Below are positions 28,826 through 39,738 of a stretch of DNA of 64,000 bases, piece by piece (within the stretch, counting starts at the first letter, position 1; each line of letters starts with the position of its first letter). Both the position numbers and the translations under genes were made by a program. Where the stretch lies: the NCBI RefSeq assembly GCF_009811315.1, contig NZ_BLID01000002.1, positions 357,831 to 421,830 of the forward strand. Reading direction: 5' to 3'. The notes below the pieces were generated by a model that saw nothing but the letters and a program-made list of their open reading frames with translations, made no database searches and was not told where the DNA came from. The DNA is from Vibrio atypicus. GTDB taxonomy: Bacteria > Pseudomonadota > Gammaproteobacteria > Enterobacterales > Vibrionaceae.

Positions 28826-30094
28826 ATGCATCAGTTAAAAAAATATGGCGCTATTGGTGGCGCGATTTCTCTTGCGTTATGTTGGCCTCTGGCTGTAGGA
28901 CAAATCGGGCAGAACGTTATAACTGACGCCATTGCTCACATAAATAATGACTCTATGACGGCTGAAATTGTTAGCTACGATCGTGGTTACTTGTCGTCTC
29001 AAATTCAGACTCGCTATGTTGTATTAGATCCAGCATTAATAGAGCAACTTGCGCTCGACGGTTTACCAAATCAGTTTGTTGTGAATAGTGAGGTTTCCCA
29101 CGGATTAGTTAGCTTAAGTGCGACCTCTGTGCTGGAGAATATGGAAGAATTTCCTATTACATTGGAAACCGTGACCCAATTAAATGGCAATACGGACTAT
29201 ACCTTCTCGTTAGATTCATGGAATCAAACAACTGACGGTGCTGATGGGGCTATGGTCTCAATTACGCCATCCGTTTTAAAAGGTCATGTTACCGTTCTTG
29301 GTGAGATGACTTATGATCTCGATGTACCTTCGGTTGAAGTCGATTTTAACTCTGGTGAGAAATTACTGGTTTCTGGAGTTAAAGGTACAGGGCAGGGACG
29401 CAAGCAAAATGGCTTCTGGCTAGGAGATCAAGAAGTGCGTGTGGGCGACGTGTCAGTGATGGACTCTACACAATCCGCATTATTTGGCATGAAGAATGCG
29501 CAATACCAATTTTCTTCTTCGATTGAAGAGCTATCTCAGCGAGTGAACAGCAAGCATGTGGTTGGCGTTGAAGATCTCGTTACGTCAGAAGGTACTGTTG
29601 ATAAATTATCTCTGGACCTAGAGTTAGGTGATTTGGATAGCGGCTCTTTTGAACACTTGATAGCTTTGTATCAAAACAATCCGATGCTAACTGCGGAAGA
29701 TATTCAGACTGCTATTCCATACGTGGAGACATTGTTCTCGAAAGGCTTTTACTTGTCGATGAACAAAATGGCTTTAACGTTGGGTGATGCAGGCGAGTTT
29801 GAAAGTCAGTGGAAGATTACAGTTCCTGAAGGAACGGATAACATTACCCAAAATCCAGCTATGGTGCTTCCTGCGTTAACTGGTAACTTAGATACCTTTT
29901 TCTCTAACGAGTTGGTTGAACAGTATCCGTTTATTAAACAAGGTGTCGACGAAGCGATTGTGATGGAGTTTGTTGAGCAAACTGATAAAGGCTACGAGAT
30001 TCAAGCTGAATTAAAAGATGGAAATTTGGTGTTTCCTAATGGTCAAGAAATCCCGTTAATGGCGCTGCTCCTACCTGCAATAATGCAACCATAA
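28826..30094 (+). CDS. DUF945 (YdgA-family) protein
   Basis: The 422-residue protein has an N-terminal hydrophobic segment (AIGGAISLALCWPLAVG; about 9-25) acting as a membrane anchor or signal. A large extracytoplasmic region with repeated beta-type segments follows. It matches the DUF945/YdgA family in length and pattern (GYLSSQIQTRYVV, NSEVSHGLVSLSATSVLEN), whose function is poorly known. It is monocistronic, divergent from the kinase operon and followed by a strong terminator. Confidence 0.82.
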   Translation: MHQLKKYGAIGGAISLALCWPLAVGQIGQNVITDAIAHINNDSMTAEIVSYDRGYLSSQIQTRYVVLDPALIEQLALDGLPNQFVVNSEVSHGLVSLSATSVLENMEEFPITLETVTQLNGNTDYTFSLDSWNQTTDGADGAMVSITPSVLKGHVTVLGEMTYDLDVPSVEVDFNSGEKLLVSGVKGTGQGRKQNGFWLGDQEVRVGDVSVMDSTQSALFGMKNAQYQFSSSIEELSQRVNSKHVVGVEDLVTSEGTVDKLSLDLELGDLDSGSFEHLIALYQNNPMLTAEDIQTAIPYVETLFSKGFYLSMNKMALTLGDAGEFESQWKITVPEGTDNITQNPAMVLPALTGNLDTFFSNELVEQYPFIKQGVDEAIVMEFVEQTDKGYEIQAELKDGNLVFPNGQEIPLMALLLPAIMQP

Positions 30095-30117
30095 GTTACG
30101 TTTTTTTAGTGTTTATC

Positions 30118-30150
30118 AAGAAAAGAGGTCTTAAGACCTCTTTTCTTGCT
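30118..30150 (+). terminator. Terminator of the DUF945 gene
   Basis: A 30-base perfect palindrome, with arms containing AAAAGAGGTC and GACCTCTTTT, is centred near 30132. More T-rich sequence follows. It lies 24 bases after the stop. Confidence 0.85.
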
Positions 30151-30219
30151 TTTTATAATAGAGAAAAAATGTTATTAATCCTGTAGTTCTCAAATTAAGC
30201 ATGAGCAAGGAAAGTCAGA

Positions 30220-31302
30220 ATGGATAATGTATATAACTTTAGTGCTGGCCCAGCAGGCCTACCTAAAGCGGTGATGGAGCAGGCGCAAGCAGAGTTTATC
30301 AACTGGAATGAGCTAGGTACTTCGGTGATGGAGATCAGCCACCGTAGTAAAGAGTTCATTAAGGTTGCTGAAGATTCAGAGCAAGATCTACGAGATCTGC
30401 TGAATATTCCTGATAACTACAAAGTTCTATTCTGTCAGGGCGGCGCTCGTGCACAATTTGCCGCAGTCCCTCTCAATTTACTAGGAACTGCGAAAAAGGC
30501 GACGTATATCGATGCTGGCTACTGGGCTGAAAGCGCTATCCAAGAAGCAAATAAATATTGTGAAGTGGATGTTTTTAATGCCAAAACTGAAAAAGAAGGC
30601 AAACTTGCCGTTGTCAGTGCTAGTGAATGGAAGGTGGATGAAGCGTCTGCTTACGTCCATTTTTGTCCAAATGAAACCATTGATGGTGTAGAGATCTCTG
30701 AACTTCCAGTAACTGATAAGCCAATTGTCGCGGATATGTCGTCAAATATTCTGTCGCGCGAGATTGACGTGTCTAAATACGGCGTTATTTATGCGGGTGC
30801 TCAGAAGAATATTGGTCCAGCTGGTATCTGCATTGCGATTGTTCGCGATGATCTTCTGGATTTAGCAAACGAGTTATTGCCAAGCTTTATTAGCTATAAG
30901 ACGCTGGTAGAGAAAGACTCTATGTTCAATACTCCTCCAACTTTCGCTTGGTACTTGTCTGGTCTTGTTTTCAAATGGTTGAAAGCGCAAGGCGGTGTCG
31001 CAGCAATGGAGAAAGTGAACAAAGAGAAAGCAGCACTGTTGTACAATCAGATCGATGACTCTGATTTCTATAAGAATGACGTTCACCCAGAAAATCGTTC
31101 TAGAATGAACGTACCTTTCCAACTGGCGAAACCGGAACTTGATGAACTCTTCTTAGAGCAAGCTAAAGCGCGAGGTCTAGTATCGTTAAAAGGTCACCGA
31201 GCTGTTGGTGGAATGCGTGCTTCTATTTACAATGCGATGTCTCTACAGGGCGTTCAAGCATTGGTGAACTTTATGAAAGAGTTCGAAGCTAGTAACGCTT
31301 AA
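30220..31302 (+). CDS. serC: Phosphoserine aminotransferase
   Basis: The 360-residue cytoplasmic PLP enzyme converts 3-phosphohydroxypyruvate to phosphoserine with glutamate, and serves in pyridoxal phosphate synthesis. The family features are [11 protein letters not shown] at the N-terminus, [15 protein letters not shown], and Lys196 in [12 protein letters not shown] forming the Schiff base. The C-terminal [16 protein letters not shown] is also diagnostic. Length is as expected. The start follows AAGGA. It is transcribed alone with its own terminator; serA or aroA are not adjacent in this window. Confidence 0.98.
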   Translation: MDNVYNFSAGPAGLPKAVMEQAQAEFINWNELGTSVMEISHRSKEFIKVAEDSEQDLRDLLNIPDNYKVLFCQGGARAQFAAVPLNLLGTAKKATYIDAGYWAESAIQEANKYCEVDVFNAKTEKEGKLAVVSASEWKVDEASAYVHFCPNETIDGVEISELPVTDKPIVADMSSNILSREIDVSKYGVIYAGAQKNIGPAGICIAIVRDDLLDLANELLPSFISYKTLVEKDSMFNTPPTFAWYLSGLVFKWLKAQGGVAAMEKVNKEKAALLYNQIDDSDFYKNDVHPENRSRMNVPFQLAKPELDELFLEQAKARGLVSLKGHRAVGGMRASIYNAMSLQGVQALVNFMKEFEASNA

Positions 31303-31322
31303 ATTACTGCTTAGTGAACATT

Positions 31323-31356
31323 AAGGCTTAGCTCGAAAGGGCTAAGCCTTTTTTAT
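31323..31356 (+). terminator. Intrinsic terminator of serC
   Basis: AAGGCTTAGC (31323-31332) pairs with GCTAAGCCTT (31341-31350), followed by TTTTTTA. It lies 21 bases past the stop. Confidence 0.9.
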
Positions 31357-31432
31357 TAGCGATGGTTACTATAGTGTGGCTGGTGGACTACGCTAATAAT
31401 ATTATTGTTAATATTTTTGGGTGGGTTTTGAG

Positions 31433-31984
31433 ATGTTGCTTCGAAATCTAATGCCGATTTGTGCTGCTGTGTTAGGAATTCAAATTCTTTTACTGGGCTT
31501 TACGCTTCCCATGGTGGTCAGCACAGGGTTGATTTGTGCGTTAGTCTGGTGGGCATTGCACTCTATTGAAAAAGAAACTAACCAAGTTTTTAAGAAATTG
31601 AGCCATTCGTTGATTACTTTGATTTTTCCTGCGCTAGGCCAGCAAGCGAGTACCAGCGAGCAATATGCTCAACAAACGATAAAGCAACTACTGGCTAAAT
31701 TACAGCGCTTACATGCATGCAGAAAAGTGCTGGAGAGAATTCCAGACAATGCGCCCAAAGAGATGAAACTGGCGTTACGTGATATGAAAGATACCCATCG
31801 AGAGATGCTGCAGTTAATAGAGATGAGTGAGACTTTAGCGCAGCAGCACAAAGATTTAGAAGATAGTATCGGTGTGACAGTTAAGGCTCTTAAACGAGCA
31901 GAATCGAGTCAGTGGGAGGAGGGATGTCTACGCAATGTTATTAAAGAGATTGAGAATAAAGCCTCAACACAAGTTGTCCGATAA
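31433..31984 (+). CDS. Small membrane protein with coiled-coil tail, unknown function
   Basis: From the ATG at 31433 the protein has 183 residues. An upstream GTG at 31421 is possible but lacks a clear ribosome-binding site. Two hydrophobic segments (about 7-25 and 28-43) are followed by a long helical, Gln/Glu/Lys-rich region likely to form a coiled coil (ELRDMKDTHREMLQLIEMSETLAQQHKDLEDSI-like spacing). No family was recognised. It sits alone between the serC terminator and a perfect 15-bp hairpin, and converges on the YgiQ gene. Confidence 0.72.
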   Translation: MLLRNLMPICAAVLGIQILLLGFTLPMVVSTGLICALVWWALHSIEKETNQVFKKLSHSLITLIFPALGQQASTSEQYAQQTIKQLLAKLQRLHACRKVLERIPDNAPKEMKLALRDMKDTHREMLQLIEMSETLAQQHKDLEDSIGVTVKALKRAESSQWEEGCLRNVIKEIENKASTQVVR

Positions 31985-32017
31985 ACGATAATCGCAGTAA
32001 AAACTGCGATTATCGTT
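31984..32017. terminator. Long perfect hairpin between two convergent genes
   Basis: A 15-bp perfect stem (31984-31998 with 32003-32017) has an AAAA loop. It overlaps the stop codon of the upstream gene. No long T-run follows on the plus strand, so termination may depend on stem strength. It also lies ten bases past the YgiQ stop on the other strand. Confidence 0.65.
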
Positions 32018-32026
32018 ATGATTCAC

Positions 32027-34390
32027 TTAACGGTGTTTAGGTTTACGGTTTGTAGTTGGCTTACCACCTGAATGATTACCTTTAGGCCCTTGTCCTGCCG
32101 GTTTTCCACCACGATTGTTTTGAGGCTTATTACCATGCGGCTTATTGCTCTGTCCATTTTGGTTACGACCATTTGAACTGCCTTGTGTGTTTCCGCCTGG
32201 CTTGCCATTTCGGCTTCCCGATTTACCGTTTGCACCTTTATTGTGTCCACCACGTTGATCGCCATTCATCTTCTCAAATCCAGGCTGGTTCTTAGTGTGT
32301 TTGGTAGCAAAGCGTTGCGAGCCATGACGACCTGATTTACGACGTTGAGCCGGTGTTTTGGCATCAAGATCTTCGGCTGGAACTAGACAGTTACTCTTAT
32401 CACCAATTAGATGTTTTTTACCCATGTTGATCAGTGCTTCACGAATCATTGGCCAGTTCGCTGGATCATGGTAACGCAGTAGTGCTTTGTGAAGGCGACG
32501 TTGACGCTCGCCTTTGGCAACCGGTACATCTTCGCGTTTTTTGTATTTTACGCGTTTCAGAGGGTTCGTCTCTGAGTAATACATTGAGGTTGCGTTACAC
32601 ATTGGTGATGGATAGAAGTTCTGTACCTGATCACACTCAAAGTTATTCTTTTTCAGCCATAGGGCGAGGTTCAGCATATCTTCATCTTCTGTTCCTGGGT
32701 GAGCAGAAATGAAGTAAGGGATCAGATACTGTTTTTTACCCGCTTCTTCGCTGTATTTCTCGAACATTTCTTTAAAGCGATCATACGTCCCCATACCTGG
32801 TTTCATCATCAGATCAAGAGGGCCTTTCTCTGTATGCTCTGGTGCAATCTTTAGATAGCCACCCACATGGTGCGTTACAAGCTCTTTAACGTACTCTGGA
32901 GACTCAATTGCCAAGTCGTAGCGAACACCAGAGGCGATCATTACCTTCTTCACACCTTTTACTTTACGCGCAGCGCGATAAAGATCGATCGTGTGTTTGT
33001 GATCGGTATTGAGCTTGTTACAGATCCCTGGGAAGACACATGAAGGGCGTCGACAGTTTGCTTCTGCTTTTGGATCACTACAACCCAGTCGGTACATATT
33101 GGCTGTTGGGCCACCTAAATCTGAGATGGTACCGGTAAAGCCTGGTACTTTATCTCGAATTTCTTCAAGCTCGTTCAGGATTGATTCTTGAGAACGGTTT
33201 TGAATGATGCGACCTTCGTGTTCCGTGATCGAACAGAATGAACAGCCGCCAAAACAGCCACGCATGATGTTAACCGAAGTCTTAATCATATCGTAAGCCG
33301 GAATTTTTGCTTTACCATACATCGGGTGTGGTACGCGAGCAAAAGGTAGACCAAACACATAATCCATCTCTTCCGTAGAAAGTGGAATTGGCGCTTGGTT
33401 AACCCATAGCTCTCGGTCACCATGGCGCTGGATTAGAGCGCGGCCTGAATATGGGTTGGTTTCCAAGTGCATGATACGGCTTGCGTGCGCGTACAGAATT
33501 CGGTCATTGTTAAGCTTTTCAAACGGTGGAATACGCACTGCCGTTGTCGCTGCATCATGACGAGAAGGGCGAATTGTAATTGGTTTTGCTTCTGTCTCTT
33601 GCTCTTTTGCCTTGGTGTCACACTGCTCTTCAACCACGTATGGGTTAGGTGGAACAAAGGCTTCTTTACGTGGCTTTTCAATACGTGATGAATCGATGAC
33701 GTTATAGCCTTCAGGTGCCGCTGGTAAGTTGACAGCAGTACCACGGATATCTGTAAGCGTTGAGATATCTTCACCATCTGCTAAGCGGTGTGCTACCTCG
33801 ACAAGTGCACGTTCTGCGTTACCAAAAAGCAAAATATCCGCTTTTGCATCAAACAGTACAGAGCGGCGAACTTTATCAGACCAGTAGTCATAGTGCGCTA
33901 AACGGCGAAGACTCGCTTCAATACCACCCAATACAATCGGAATACCCTTGTATGCTTCACGGCATCGTTGCGAATAAACTAACGTCGCGCGATCAGGGCG
34001 TTTTCCACCTTCATTATTTGGTGTGTAAGCATCATCATGGCGCAATTTACGATCCGCAGTGTAGCGGTTAATCATAGAATCCATGTTACCCGCAGTAATA
34101 CCAAAAAATAGATTTGGCTTACCAAGTGCCATAAATGCGTCTTTATTGCTCCACTCTGGCTGAGCAATGATACCAACGCGAAACCCTTGAGCTTCAAGTA
34201 AACGGCCGATAATCGCCATACCAAAGCTTGGGTGATCTACATAGGCATCACCTGTCACGATAATAATGTCGCAGCTATCCCATCCAAGGGCTTCCATTTC
34301 CTTACGGTTAGTCGGAAGAAAACGAGCGGTGCCAAAGCACTCGGCCCAATATTTTTTATGCTCGTGAATAGGAGTGATATTGCTGTACAT
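32027..34390 (-). CDS. ygiQ: YgiQ-family radical SAM protein
   Basis: The 787-residue cytoplasmic protein has an N-terminal B12-binding-like region (about 10-200) and a radical SAM domain with Cys379, Cys383 and Cys386 (CFGGCSFC). Conserved following segments are SISEH-like [14 protein letters not shown] and [20 protein letters not shown] YgiQ-specific C-terminal domain ends near residue 690 ([17 protein letters not shown]). The last 95 residues or so are Gly/Asn/Lys-rich, disordered and basic. The reaction of YgiQ is not established. It is monocistronic. Confidence 0.93.
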   Translation of the reverse strand: MYSNITPIHEHKKYWAECFGTARFLPTNRKEMEALGWDSCDIIIVTGDAYVDHPSFGMAIIGRLLEAQGFRVGIIAQPEWSNKDAFMALGKPNLFFGITAGNMDSMINRYTADRKLRHDDAYTPNNEGGKRPDRATLVYSQRCREAYKGIPIVLGGIEASLRRLAHYDYWSDKVRRSVLFDAKADILLFGNAERALVEVAHRLADGEDISTLTDIRGTAVNLPAAPEGYNVIDSSRIEKPRKEAFVPPNPYVVEEQCDTKAKEQETEAKPITIRPSRHDAATTAVRIPPFEKLNNDRILYAHASRIMHLETNPYSGRALIQRHGDRELWVNQAPIPLSTEEMDYVFGLPFARVPHPMYGKAKIPAYDMIKTSVNIMRGCFGGCSFCSITEHEGRIIQNRSQESILNELEEIRDKVPGFTGTISDLGGPTANMYRLGCSDPKAEANCRRPSCVFPGICNKLNTDHKHTIDLYRAARKVKGVKKVMIASGVRYDLAIESPEYVKELVTHHVGGYLKIAPEHTEKGPLDLMMKPGMGTYDRFKEMFEKYSEEAGKKQYLIPYFISAHPGTEDEDMLNLALWLKKNNFECDQVQNFYPSPMCNATSMYYSETNPLKRVKYKKREDVPVAKGERQRRLHKALLRYHDPANWPMIREALINMGKKHLIGDKSNCLVPAEDLDAKTPAQRRKSGRHGSQRFATKHTKNQPGFEKMNGDQRGGHNKGANGKSGSRNGKPGGNTQGSSNGRNQNGQSNKPHGNKPQNNRGGKPAGQGPKGNHSGGKPTTNRKPKHR

Positions 34391-34631
34391 ATTTTGTTCT
34401 CGGATCCAGGGAGCGCGAATTATAGCGGCTTGAGGCTGGACTATCTAGCCCAATATATCCCTAGATTTTTAGGGTAATTGGCCCATATTTAGTCGGAATG
34501 TAAATGAGACTTTTTCGAACTTTATTTTTGGTCGCTACGAATTGTTTGATTTGTTAACGAGGTAACGTCTAATCCCTAATAAATAAGTTAAATTCAGCCT
34601 ATATGATTTATTAATCAGGTTGAATATTGCT

Positions 34632-37088
34632 ATGGATGCCGTTGGTGATAATACTCAGAATAGTGCAGCACTGAAACTTCCGAAGTATGTTGTATATGAC
34701 TGGGAAATGGACATTAAAAATCAGACCTTTACTTGTGATGAACAAGGTCAGATGTTCATTTTTGGCCAAGTGTTGCAAAGTTTATCTGTCACTAAACTCC
34801 TTCGTTTAGTGCCGGCTCAGCAAAGAACGAAAGTTAAAGAAGCATTTCAGAAGGTGCTACTTTCTGGTGAGGATGAGTTTCTTCATTGTTGCCTGTTAAC
34901 GCCGAATAGCTTGTTTATTTATGTAGAGCTATCAATAAGCCGCATTGATGAACACCATTTGAAAGGGACTATCTCTCCCTGCTTAATTGTTCCTAGCGCC
35001 CATGAAGCCGCTGAAATTTTCTATTCAGTGTTCGAAAATAAGCATCACGGAGTGGTGGTAACAGATCTTGAAACTCGCATTCTTGCTTGCAACCAGTATT
35101 TCGAACAAATGACTGGGTACTTGAGAAATGAACTAGTTGGATTAAAAACCAATATATTCAATTCATCTAGCCATGATGATAGTCACTACAATGATTTGTG
35201 GGATTCAGTTAACCAAAATGGGCACTGGTGCGGCGTCTTGCTTTCTCGTCACGCGAATGGCCGCGTTTTCCCGCAAAACTTAACCATACACAAAATTGCG
35301 CCAGGCAATGGCCAAGAGTATTTTATTGGTTTTGGAACAGATCTTTCTTCTGATCTTGCTCAAATTGAAGATATTGAATCTGGAGGTGTCGATCTACTAA
35401 CCCAGCTTCCAACCACGGATGCATTCTTAGAAGAACTAAGTCGAAAATGCGATCTGATTGATGGACCCAATACTCTACTTGTCATCGCTATTCAGCCTAA
35501 CTTTGACAGTGAAGATAGCAAAGCGCTTAAACAAGAGTTTTCAAAGTATTTGAAAGACAAAACCAGTGCTTTGTTTGTAGGTTATATGGACAACGGGCGT
35601 TTTCTCGCGTGCTTGCCTGTTTCTTTGGCTCATCCTAGTCAACGAGTTAGAGATATCGCCAAGTCCCTGACGACGTTTTTTCACTGTTTTAAACACTCAA
35701 ATAAGGCTGTCTATGAGGCGTTAAAAAATGGGTTACTTGGGGTGTCGGTATATGGTGCGGATGCCAAAACTTCAAATCGGCTCGTCTCACATGCATGCCA
35801 AGCGATTCTAGAGCTGCACTCTGGTGAAAGTCGTCGCATTGCTTTCTACGATAGAGAAGTGCATCTGCAGCTAGAGAGAAAGAAACGTATTGAATCTCAC
35901 GTTAAAAAGGTATTGGCTGAAGAGAATATTGAAGTCTATTTTCAACCAATTATTGATATAAAACTCAATAGGATCGCTAAATTTGAAGTGCTATGCCGCC
36001 TTCCAGTGCTGGAAGGGGAAGTGGTCTCAACCCAAGATTATATCTTAGTCGCAGAAGATACAGGGAAAATCGTTGAGTTGGATGATCTGGTTTGTCGTCT
36101 CGCATTTCAACATTTTCAGAGCTTAAAAACGGTATTCGGAGAGCATGTCGGTCTGTCGATTAACCGTTCTTTGAACACGGAAATTGGTGTTGTTGAAGTA
36201 TTAAAACAAACGGCACTAGCGCTTGATAAAGAGGGAATGCCTACCGACAAATTGACCATAGAGTTTACGGAAAGCGCGCTGTTAAAAAATGATGAGCACA
36301 GTACTCAGGTTCTTCAAATGCTACGAGACTCTGGAGTAGAAGTTGCGGTAGATGATTTTGGTAGCGGATATGCTTCGTTCCAATATCTAAAAGAGCACTG
36401 TTTTGATGTACTGAAAATTGATAGGCAGTTTATTTCTGATCTTGCCCTAAATACCCGTGAATACCATATTGTGAGTGCGCTGATTCAGTTAGCTCATCAA
36501 TTGAACCTGAAAGTTGTAGCTGAAGGCGTTGAGACGGAAGAGGAGTTGAATGTAGTTCGTGAATTAGGGGCTGATTATGTGCAAGGTTATTTGTTCGCTA
36601 AACCAAAGCCTTTAAACAAAATACTCAATGATGAAAGTTATGGTCATTGGCCTTTCTTGAAACCTGCCAAACCTAGCGGAACCTTGCTGAGCTTAGTCAG
36701 TAAACACGCTCATCACCTCGACCCTGGGGACCCACTATCGCTCGCTTACCAGTACTTTGAGCATCACTCGGGGGATTACTTACCTGTTGTTGATGGGAAG
36801 GTCTGCGTAGGTCTTTTAACGCGTTCGACCATGAATTTGCACATGACGCCAGGGATGGGGACGGATTTAGAGAATAATAAAGAGCGTGAAAACTGGCATA
36901 AAAGTGTCAATAGAATGATGACACCAATTAGCAGAGTGATTGACTGTCAGACACCGACAAGTGAAATGGCAGAGTTATCTTCACAGGGTAATAGTTTTCC
37001 TTGGGTGCTGGTAGACGACGCGGGCAGTTTCAAAGGGTTAGTAGAAATGAAAACGGCGTTTGAGTTTTTCTCTCAGGGAGGGATTTAA
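34632..37088 (+). CDS. PAS-GGDEF(degenerate)-EAL-CBS protein, probable c-di-GMP phosphodiesterase (copy 1)
   Basis: The first ATG at 34632 (818 residues) is preferred to a TTG at 34620. Order: a novel N-terminal region (1-125), a PAS domain (about 130-245; VVTDLETRILACNQYFEQMTGYLRNELVG), and a degenerate GGDEF domain in which GGDEF is replaced by DNGRF. The EAL domain (about 415-655) has its signature as EVL (FEVLCR), with IEFTESALL, VDDFGSGYASF, LKIDRQF and VAEGVETEEE all present, so phosphodiesterase activity is likely. A CBS-like tail follows. A closely related gene lies 90 bases downstream, and the two are probably cotranscribed. Confidence 0.88.
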   Translation: MDAVGDNTQNSAALKLPKYVVYDWEMDIKNQTFTCDEQGQMFIFGQVLQSLSVTKLLRLVPAQQRTKVKEAFQKVLLSGEDEFLHCCLLTPNSLFIYVELSISRIDEHHLKGTISPCLIVPSAHEAAEIFYSVFENKHHGVVVTDLETRILACNQYFEQMTGYLRNELVGLKTNIFNSSSHDDSHYNDLWDSVNQNGHWCGVLLSRHANGRVFPQNLTIHKIAPGNGQEYFIGFGTDLSSDLAQIEDIESGGVDLLTQLPTTDAFLEELSRKCDLIDGPNTLLVIAIQPNFDSEDSKALKQEFSKYLKDKTSALFVGYMDNGRFLACLPVSLAHPSQRVRDIAKSLTTFFHCFKHSNKAVYEALKNGLLGVSVYGADAKTSNRLVSHACQAILELHSGESRRIAFYDREVHLQLERKKRIESHVKKVLAEENIEVYFQPIIDIKLNRIAKFEVLCRLPVLEGEVVSTQDYILVAEDTGKIVELDDLVCRLAFQHFQSLKTVFGEHVGLSINRSLNTEIGVVEVLKQTALALDKEGMPTDKLTIEFTESALLKNDEHSTQVLQMLRDSGVEVAVDDFGSGYASFQYLKEHCFDVLKIDRQFISDLALNTREYHIVSALIQLAHQLNLKVVAEGVETEEELNVVRELGADYVQGYLFAKPKPLNKILNDESYGHWPFLKPAKPSGTLLSLVSKHAHHLDPGDPLSLAYQYFEHHSGDYLPVVDGKVCVGLLTRSTMNLHMTPGMGTDLENNKERENWHKSVNRMMTPISRVIDCQTPTSEMAELSSQGNSFPWVLVDDAGSFKGLVEMKTAFEFFSQGGI

Positions 37089-37178
37089 TTTACTAATTCA
37101 TTACTAATGCGTAGGTGTTAACCGAACTCTTGTCCTAAAGTTAATATTAAAGGGATGACATAGGGTGAGCGATGGATA

Positions 37179-39656
37179 ATGCTTAGTGGACCTAAGGTAC
37201 AAGATAATAAATTTCGCAACGTCCTTGATCCAAGCTTAACGTCAATTGAATGGTCTTGGGATATTAAGCACCACAAGTTGGACGTTGATCGAAGGGCTCT
37301 CGGCCAATTGTTACACTCTTCTTTACCTTCTGTATCGGGTAATGTGATTCTTTCATGCTTAGATTTCGATGATCAAGCTCGTTTTCTTGAGTTGATCAAA
37401 GAAGCGTGCCGTAGCCAACAGACCCTCACTTACGCGTGTTGCATGACCCTTGAGGGCGAACAATGCTGCTACGTAAATTTTTCGTTTTCTGGAGAGAATA
37501 CCTACCTAGTCAAAGGGCATATTACGCCGCTTCTATATTTTTCGGTGACGACCTCACTCTTCAATGAGTTTTTCCAGCAACTGTTTGAAAACCCACATCA
37601 TGGCGTTATTTTGGCTGATAGTAATAAGTCCATTTTGGCGTGTAATACCTATTTCCTAAATCACACTGGCTTTAGTGCGCGCGAACTTTTGATGAAGCCG
37701 ATAGATGTGTTGGATTCAGATAAACATAGCCAAGATTTTTATCGCAACCTTTGGTTTGAAGTCGAAGATAAAGGTTACTGGTCCGGTGTTGTCTTGATTA
37801 AGCAAGCTCAGGGAAAAACAATCCCTCAAGATTTGACGCTGCAGAAAGTTAATTTTGGTGAGCGGACTTTTTACTTAGGTTATTACTTAGACATATCGAA
37901 GAACCTTTATCGCGTGGCAGATGTTGAATTGGGTGGCGTTGAGTTACTGACTCAGTTGCCGACGGAGTCTCAATTTACCTATATGGTCGCTAAGCGCTGG
38001 ATGAACGAGCATGCTGAAAGTATCAGTATGGTTGTGGCGTTTGTTCCCAACTTTGAACAAACGGACGATTTTGACCTTAAGTCTATGCTTTCAGAGCACC
38101 TTTCTCGCAATCGAAATGCTCAATTTGTTGGTTATATTGGCAACAACCATTTTGTTGCGTGTCTTGAGTGCGCTAAAGCTGAGTCTCCTTCTCAGGTTCG
38201 TATAATTCATCAAACAATTCGACGCTTTTTTGCCACGCTCAATCATTTAGCTGGGAAGGTGATTCATCGCGCCATTATGAAAGGGAAGGTAGGGGTCTCC
38301 GTACTAGGGCATGATACGTATAACCCTAAGTTGTTAGTTTCTCACGCTGTTCAAGCTCTATTAGAACAGAGCAATAATAGCCAAGGTCAAATTACCTTTT
38401 ACCATGGAGCGATTCACAAAGAAGTGCTGCGACGGAAAGAGTTAGAGGAGTGGGCCAGTAAGCTGATTAAATCACAAAGCATAGAAGTGTTTTATCAGCC
38501 CATAGTGGACACCAAAACTTGGGATATTGTGAAGTTTGAAGCGTTAAGCCGATTTAAAGGGCCTAATGGGCAAATGCTGAATACTCAAGAGATGGTGACA
38601 ATTGCCGAAGACCTCGACTTGGTCTCAGATCTAGATTGGTGTGTGGGAAAGAAAGCTTTACAGGAACTAAGTGCGATCCAAGAAAGGTTTGGGGCGAAAC
38701 TGGGTGTGACGATCAACCGGTCTTTGAATACTAAACTTGAAGTGGATGAAGTGCTGCAAAGTGCAGAGTCATTGATTTATCAATACGCAAAGACCCCAGA
38801 TTTGGTCACTATTGAGCTGACGGAAAGCGCTTATTTTGATAGCGAATCTCGCCAGTCGTCACTCATTCGAAACATTCGGCGTAAGGGTGTCACAGTCGCA
38901 ATTGATGACTTTGGTACCGGTTATAGTTCTTTTAGCTATTTGAGCGATTCAAACTTTGATTTGCTTAAAATTGACAGAGAGTTTGTAACCGACATAAAAA
39001 TAGGCTCGCACAAATATTTTATCGTTAAAATGATTACGGAGCTTGCTCATACACTCAATGTTCGCGTGGTCGCTGAAGGCGTCGAAACTCGACATGAGCT
39101 CGAAGTCTTGTGTGGGCTTGGCGTCGATTATATTCAGGGCTACTTCTTTTCTAAACCTTTGCCGTTCGAGCAGCTTGAAAAAGCTTGGGCATACTATGAC
39201 AAGTTGGAAGATTTTCTCAGCCGCACGTCAAGTATGCGTAAGGTAGGGATTCTGACGATTACTCAAACTCACATTCCAACTTTAGGGCCGAGAGATACTG
39301 TTGAACAAGCGCTGGCACTGTTTAACTCTCCTCGATTTGATTTACAAGTTGTCCCAATTGTAGATGGTCAAACTTGCCTCGGAATTGTTGGTCGTAAAGA
39401 ACTCAACTATCACCTCACACCGACGCTGGGGACAAAACTCGAAACGACGCGTGATCTTACTATTGCTAAAAAACGCCTGAATCAAGTCATGCAGCCAGAT
39501 GTCCATAAAATTTCCTATCAAACCAAGCTCATTGAAATATCTGATTTCATTCGCAGCGGAATAAAGCTGCCATGGGTGGTTGAAAATGAAATTGGTGAGT
39601 ATTTAGGTATTGTCACGACTCAAGACGTACTGAATTATTTTGCTTCTCTTCGTTAG
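37179..39656 (+). CDS. PAS-GGDEF(degenerate)-EAL-CBS protein, probable c-di-GMP phosphodiesterase (copy 2)
   Basis: The 825-residue protein has the same domain order and length as its upstream neighbour, so the pair arose by tandem duplication. The GGDEF site is degenerate (GNNHF). The EAL signature is canonical (FEALSR), with ELTESAYF, IDDFGTGYSSF, LKIDREF and VAEGVETRHE, so it should hydrolyse c-di-GMP. The C-terminal CBS-like pair (LGPRDTVEQALALFNSPRFDLQVVPIVDGQTCLGIVG) may bind a nucleotide. The ATG at 37179 lies ten bases after GGTGAG. Divergence between the copies in the PAS region suggests different inputs. Confidence 0.88.
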   Translation: MLSGPKVQDNKFRNVLDPSLTSIEWSWDIKHHKLDVDRRALGQLLHSSLPSVSGNVILSCLDFDDQARFLELIKEACRSQQTLTYACCMTLEGEQCCYVNFSFSGENTYLVKGHITPLLYFSVTTSLFNEFFQQLFENPHHGVILADSNKSILACNTYFLNHTGFSARELLMKPIDVLDSDKHSQDFYRNLWFEVEDKGYWSGVVLIKQAQGKTIPQDLTLQKVNFGERTFYLGYYLDISKNLYRVADVELGGVELLTQLPTESQFTYMVAKRWMNEHAESISMVVAFVPNFEQTDDFDLKSMLSEHLSRNRNAQFVGYIGNNHFVACLECAKAESPSQVRIIHQTIRRFFATLNHLAGKVIHRAIMKGKVGVSVLGHDTYNPKLLVSHAVQALLEQSNNSQGQITFYHGAIHKEVLRRKELEEWASKLIKSQSIEVFYQPIVDTKTWDIVKFEALSRFKGPNGQMLNTQEMVTIAEDLDLVSDLDWCVGKKALQELSAIQERFGAKLGVTINRSLNTKLEVDEVLQSAESLIYQYAKTPDLVTIELTESAYFDSESRQSSLIRNIRRKGVTVAIDDFGTGYSSFSYLSDSNFDLLKIDREFVTDIKIGSHKYFIVKMITELAHTLNVRVVAEGVETRHELEVLCGLGVDYIQGYFFSKPLPFEQLEKAWAYYDKLEDFLSRTSSMRKVGILTITQTHIPTLGPRDTVEQALALFNSPRFDLQVVPIVDGQTCLGIVGRKELNYHLTPTLGTKLETTRDLTIAKKRLNQVMQPDVHKISYQTKLIEISDFIRSGIKLPWVVENEIGEYLGIVTTQDVLNYFASLR

Positions 39657-39738
39657 GCTATCGCCAACAAGTCGCTGACATCAATCGGCTAAGTTTGCTA
39701 TCATCCGCTTCCATCAAATTTTAATAGATTAATACATC

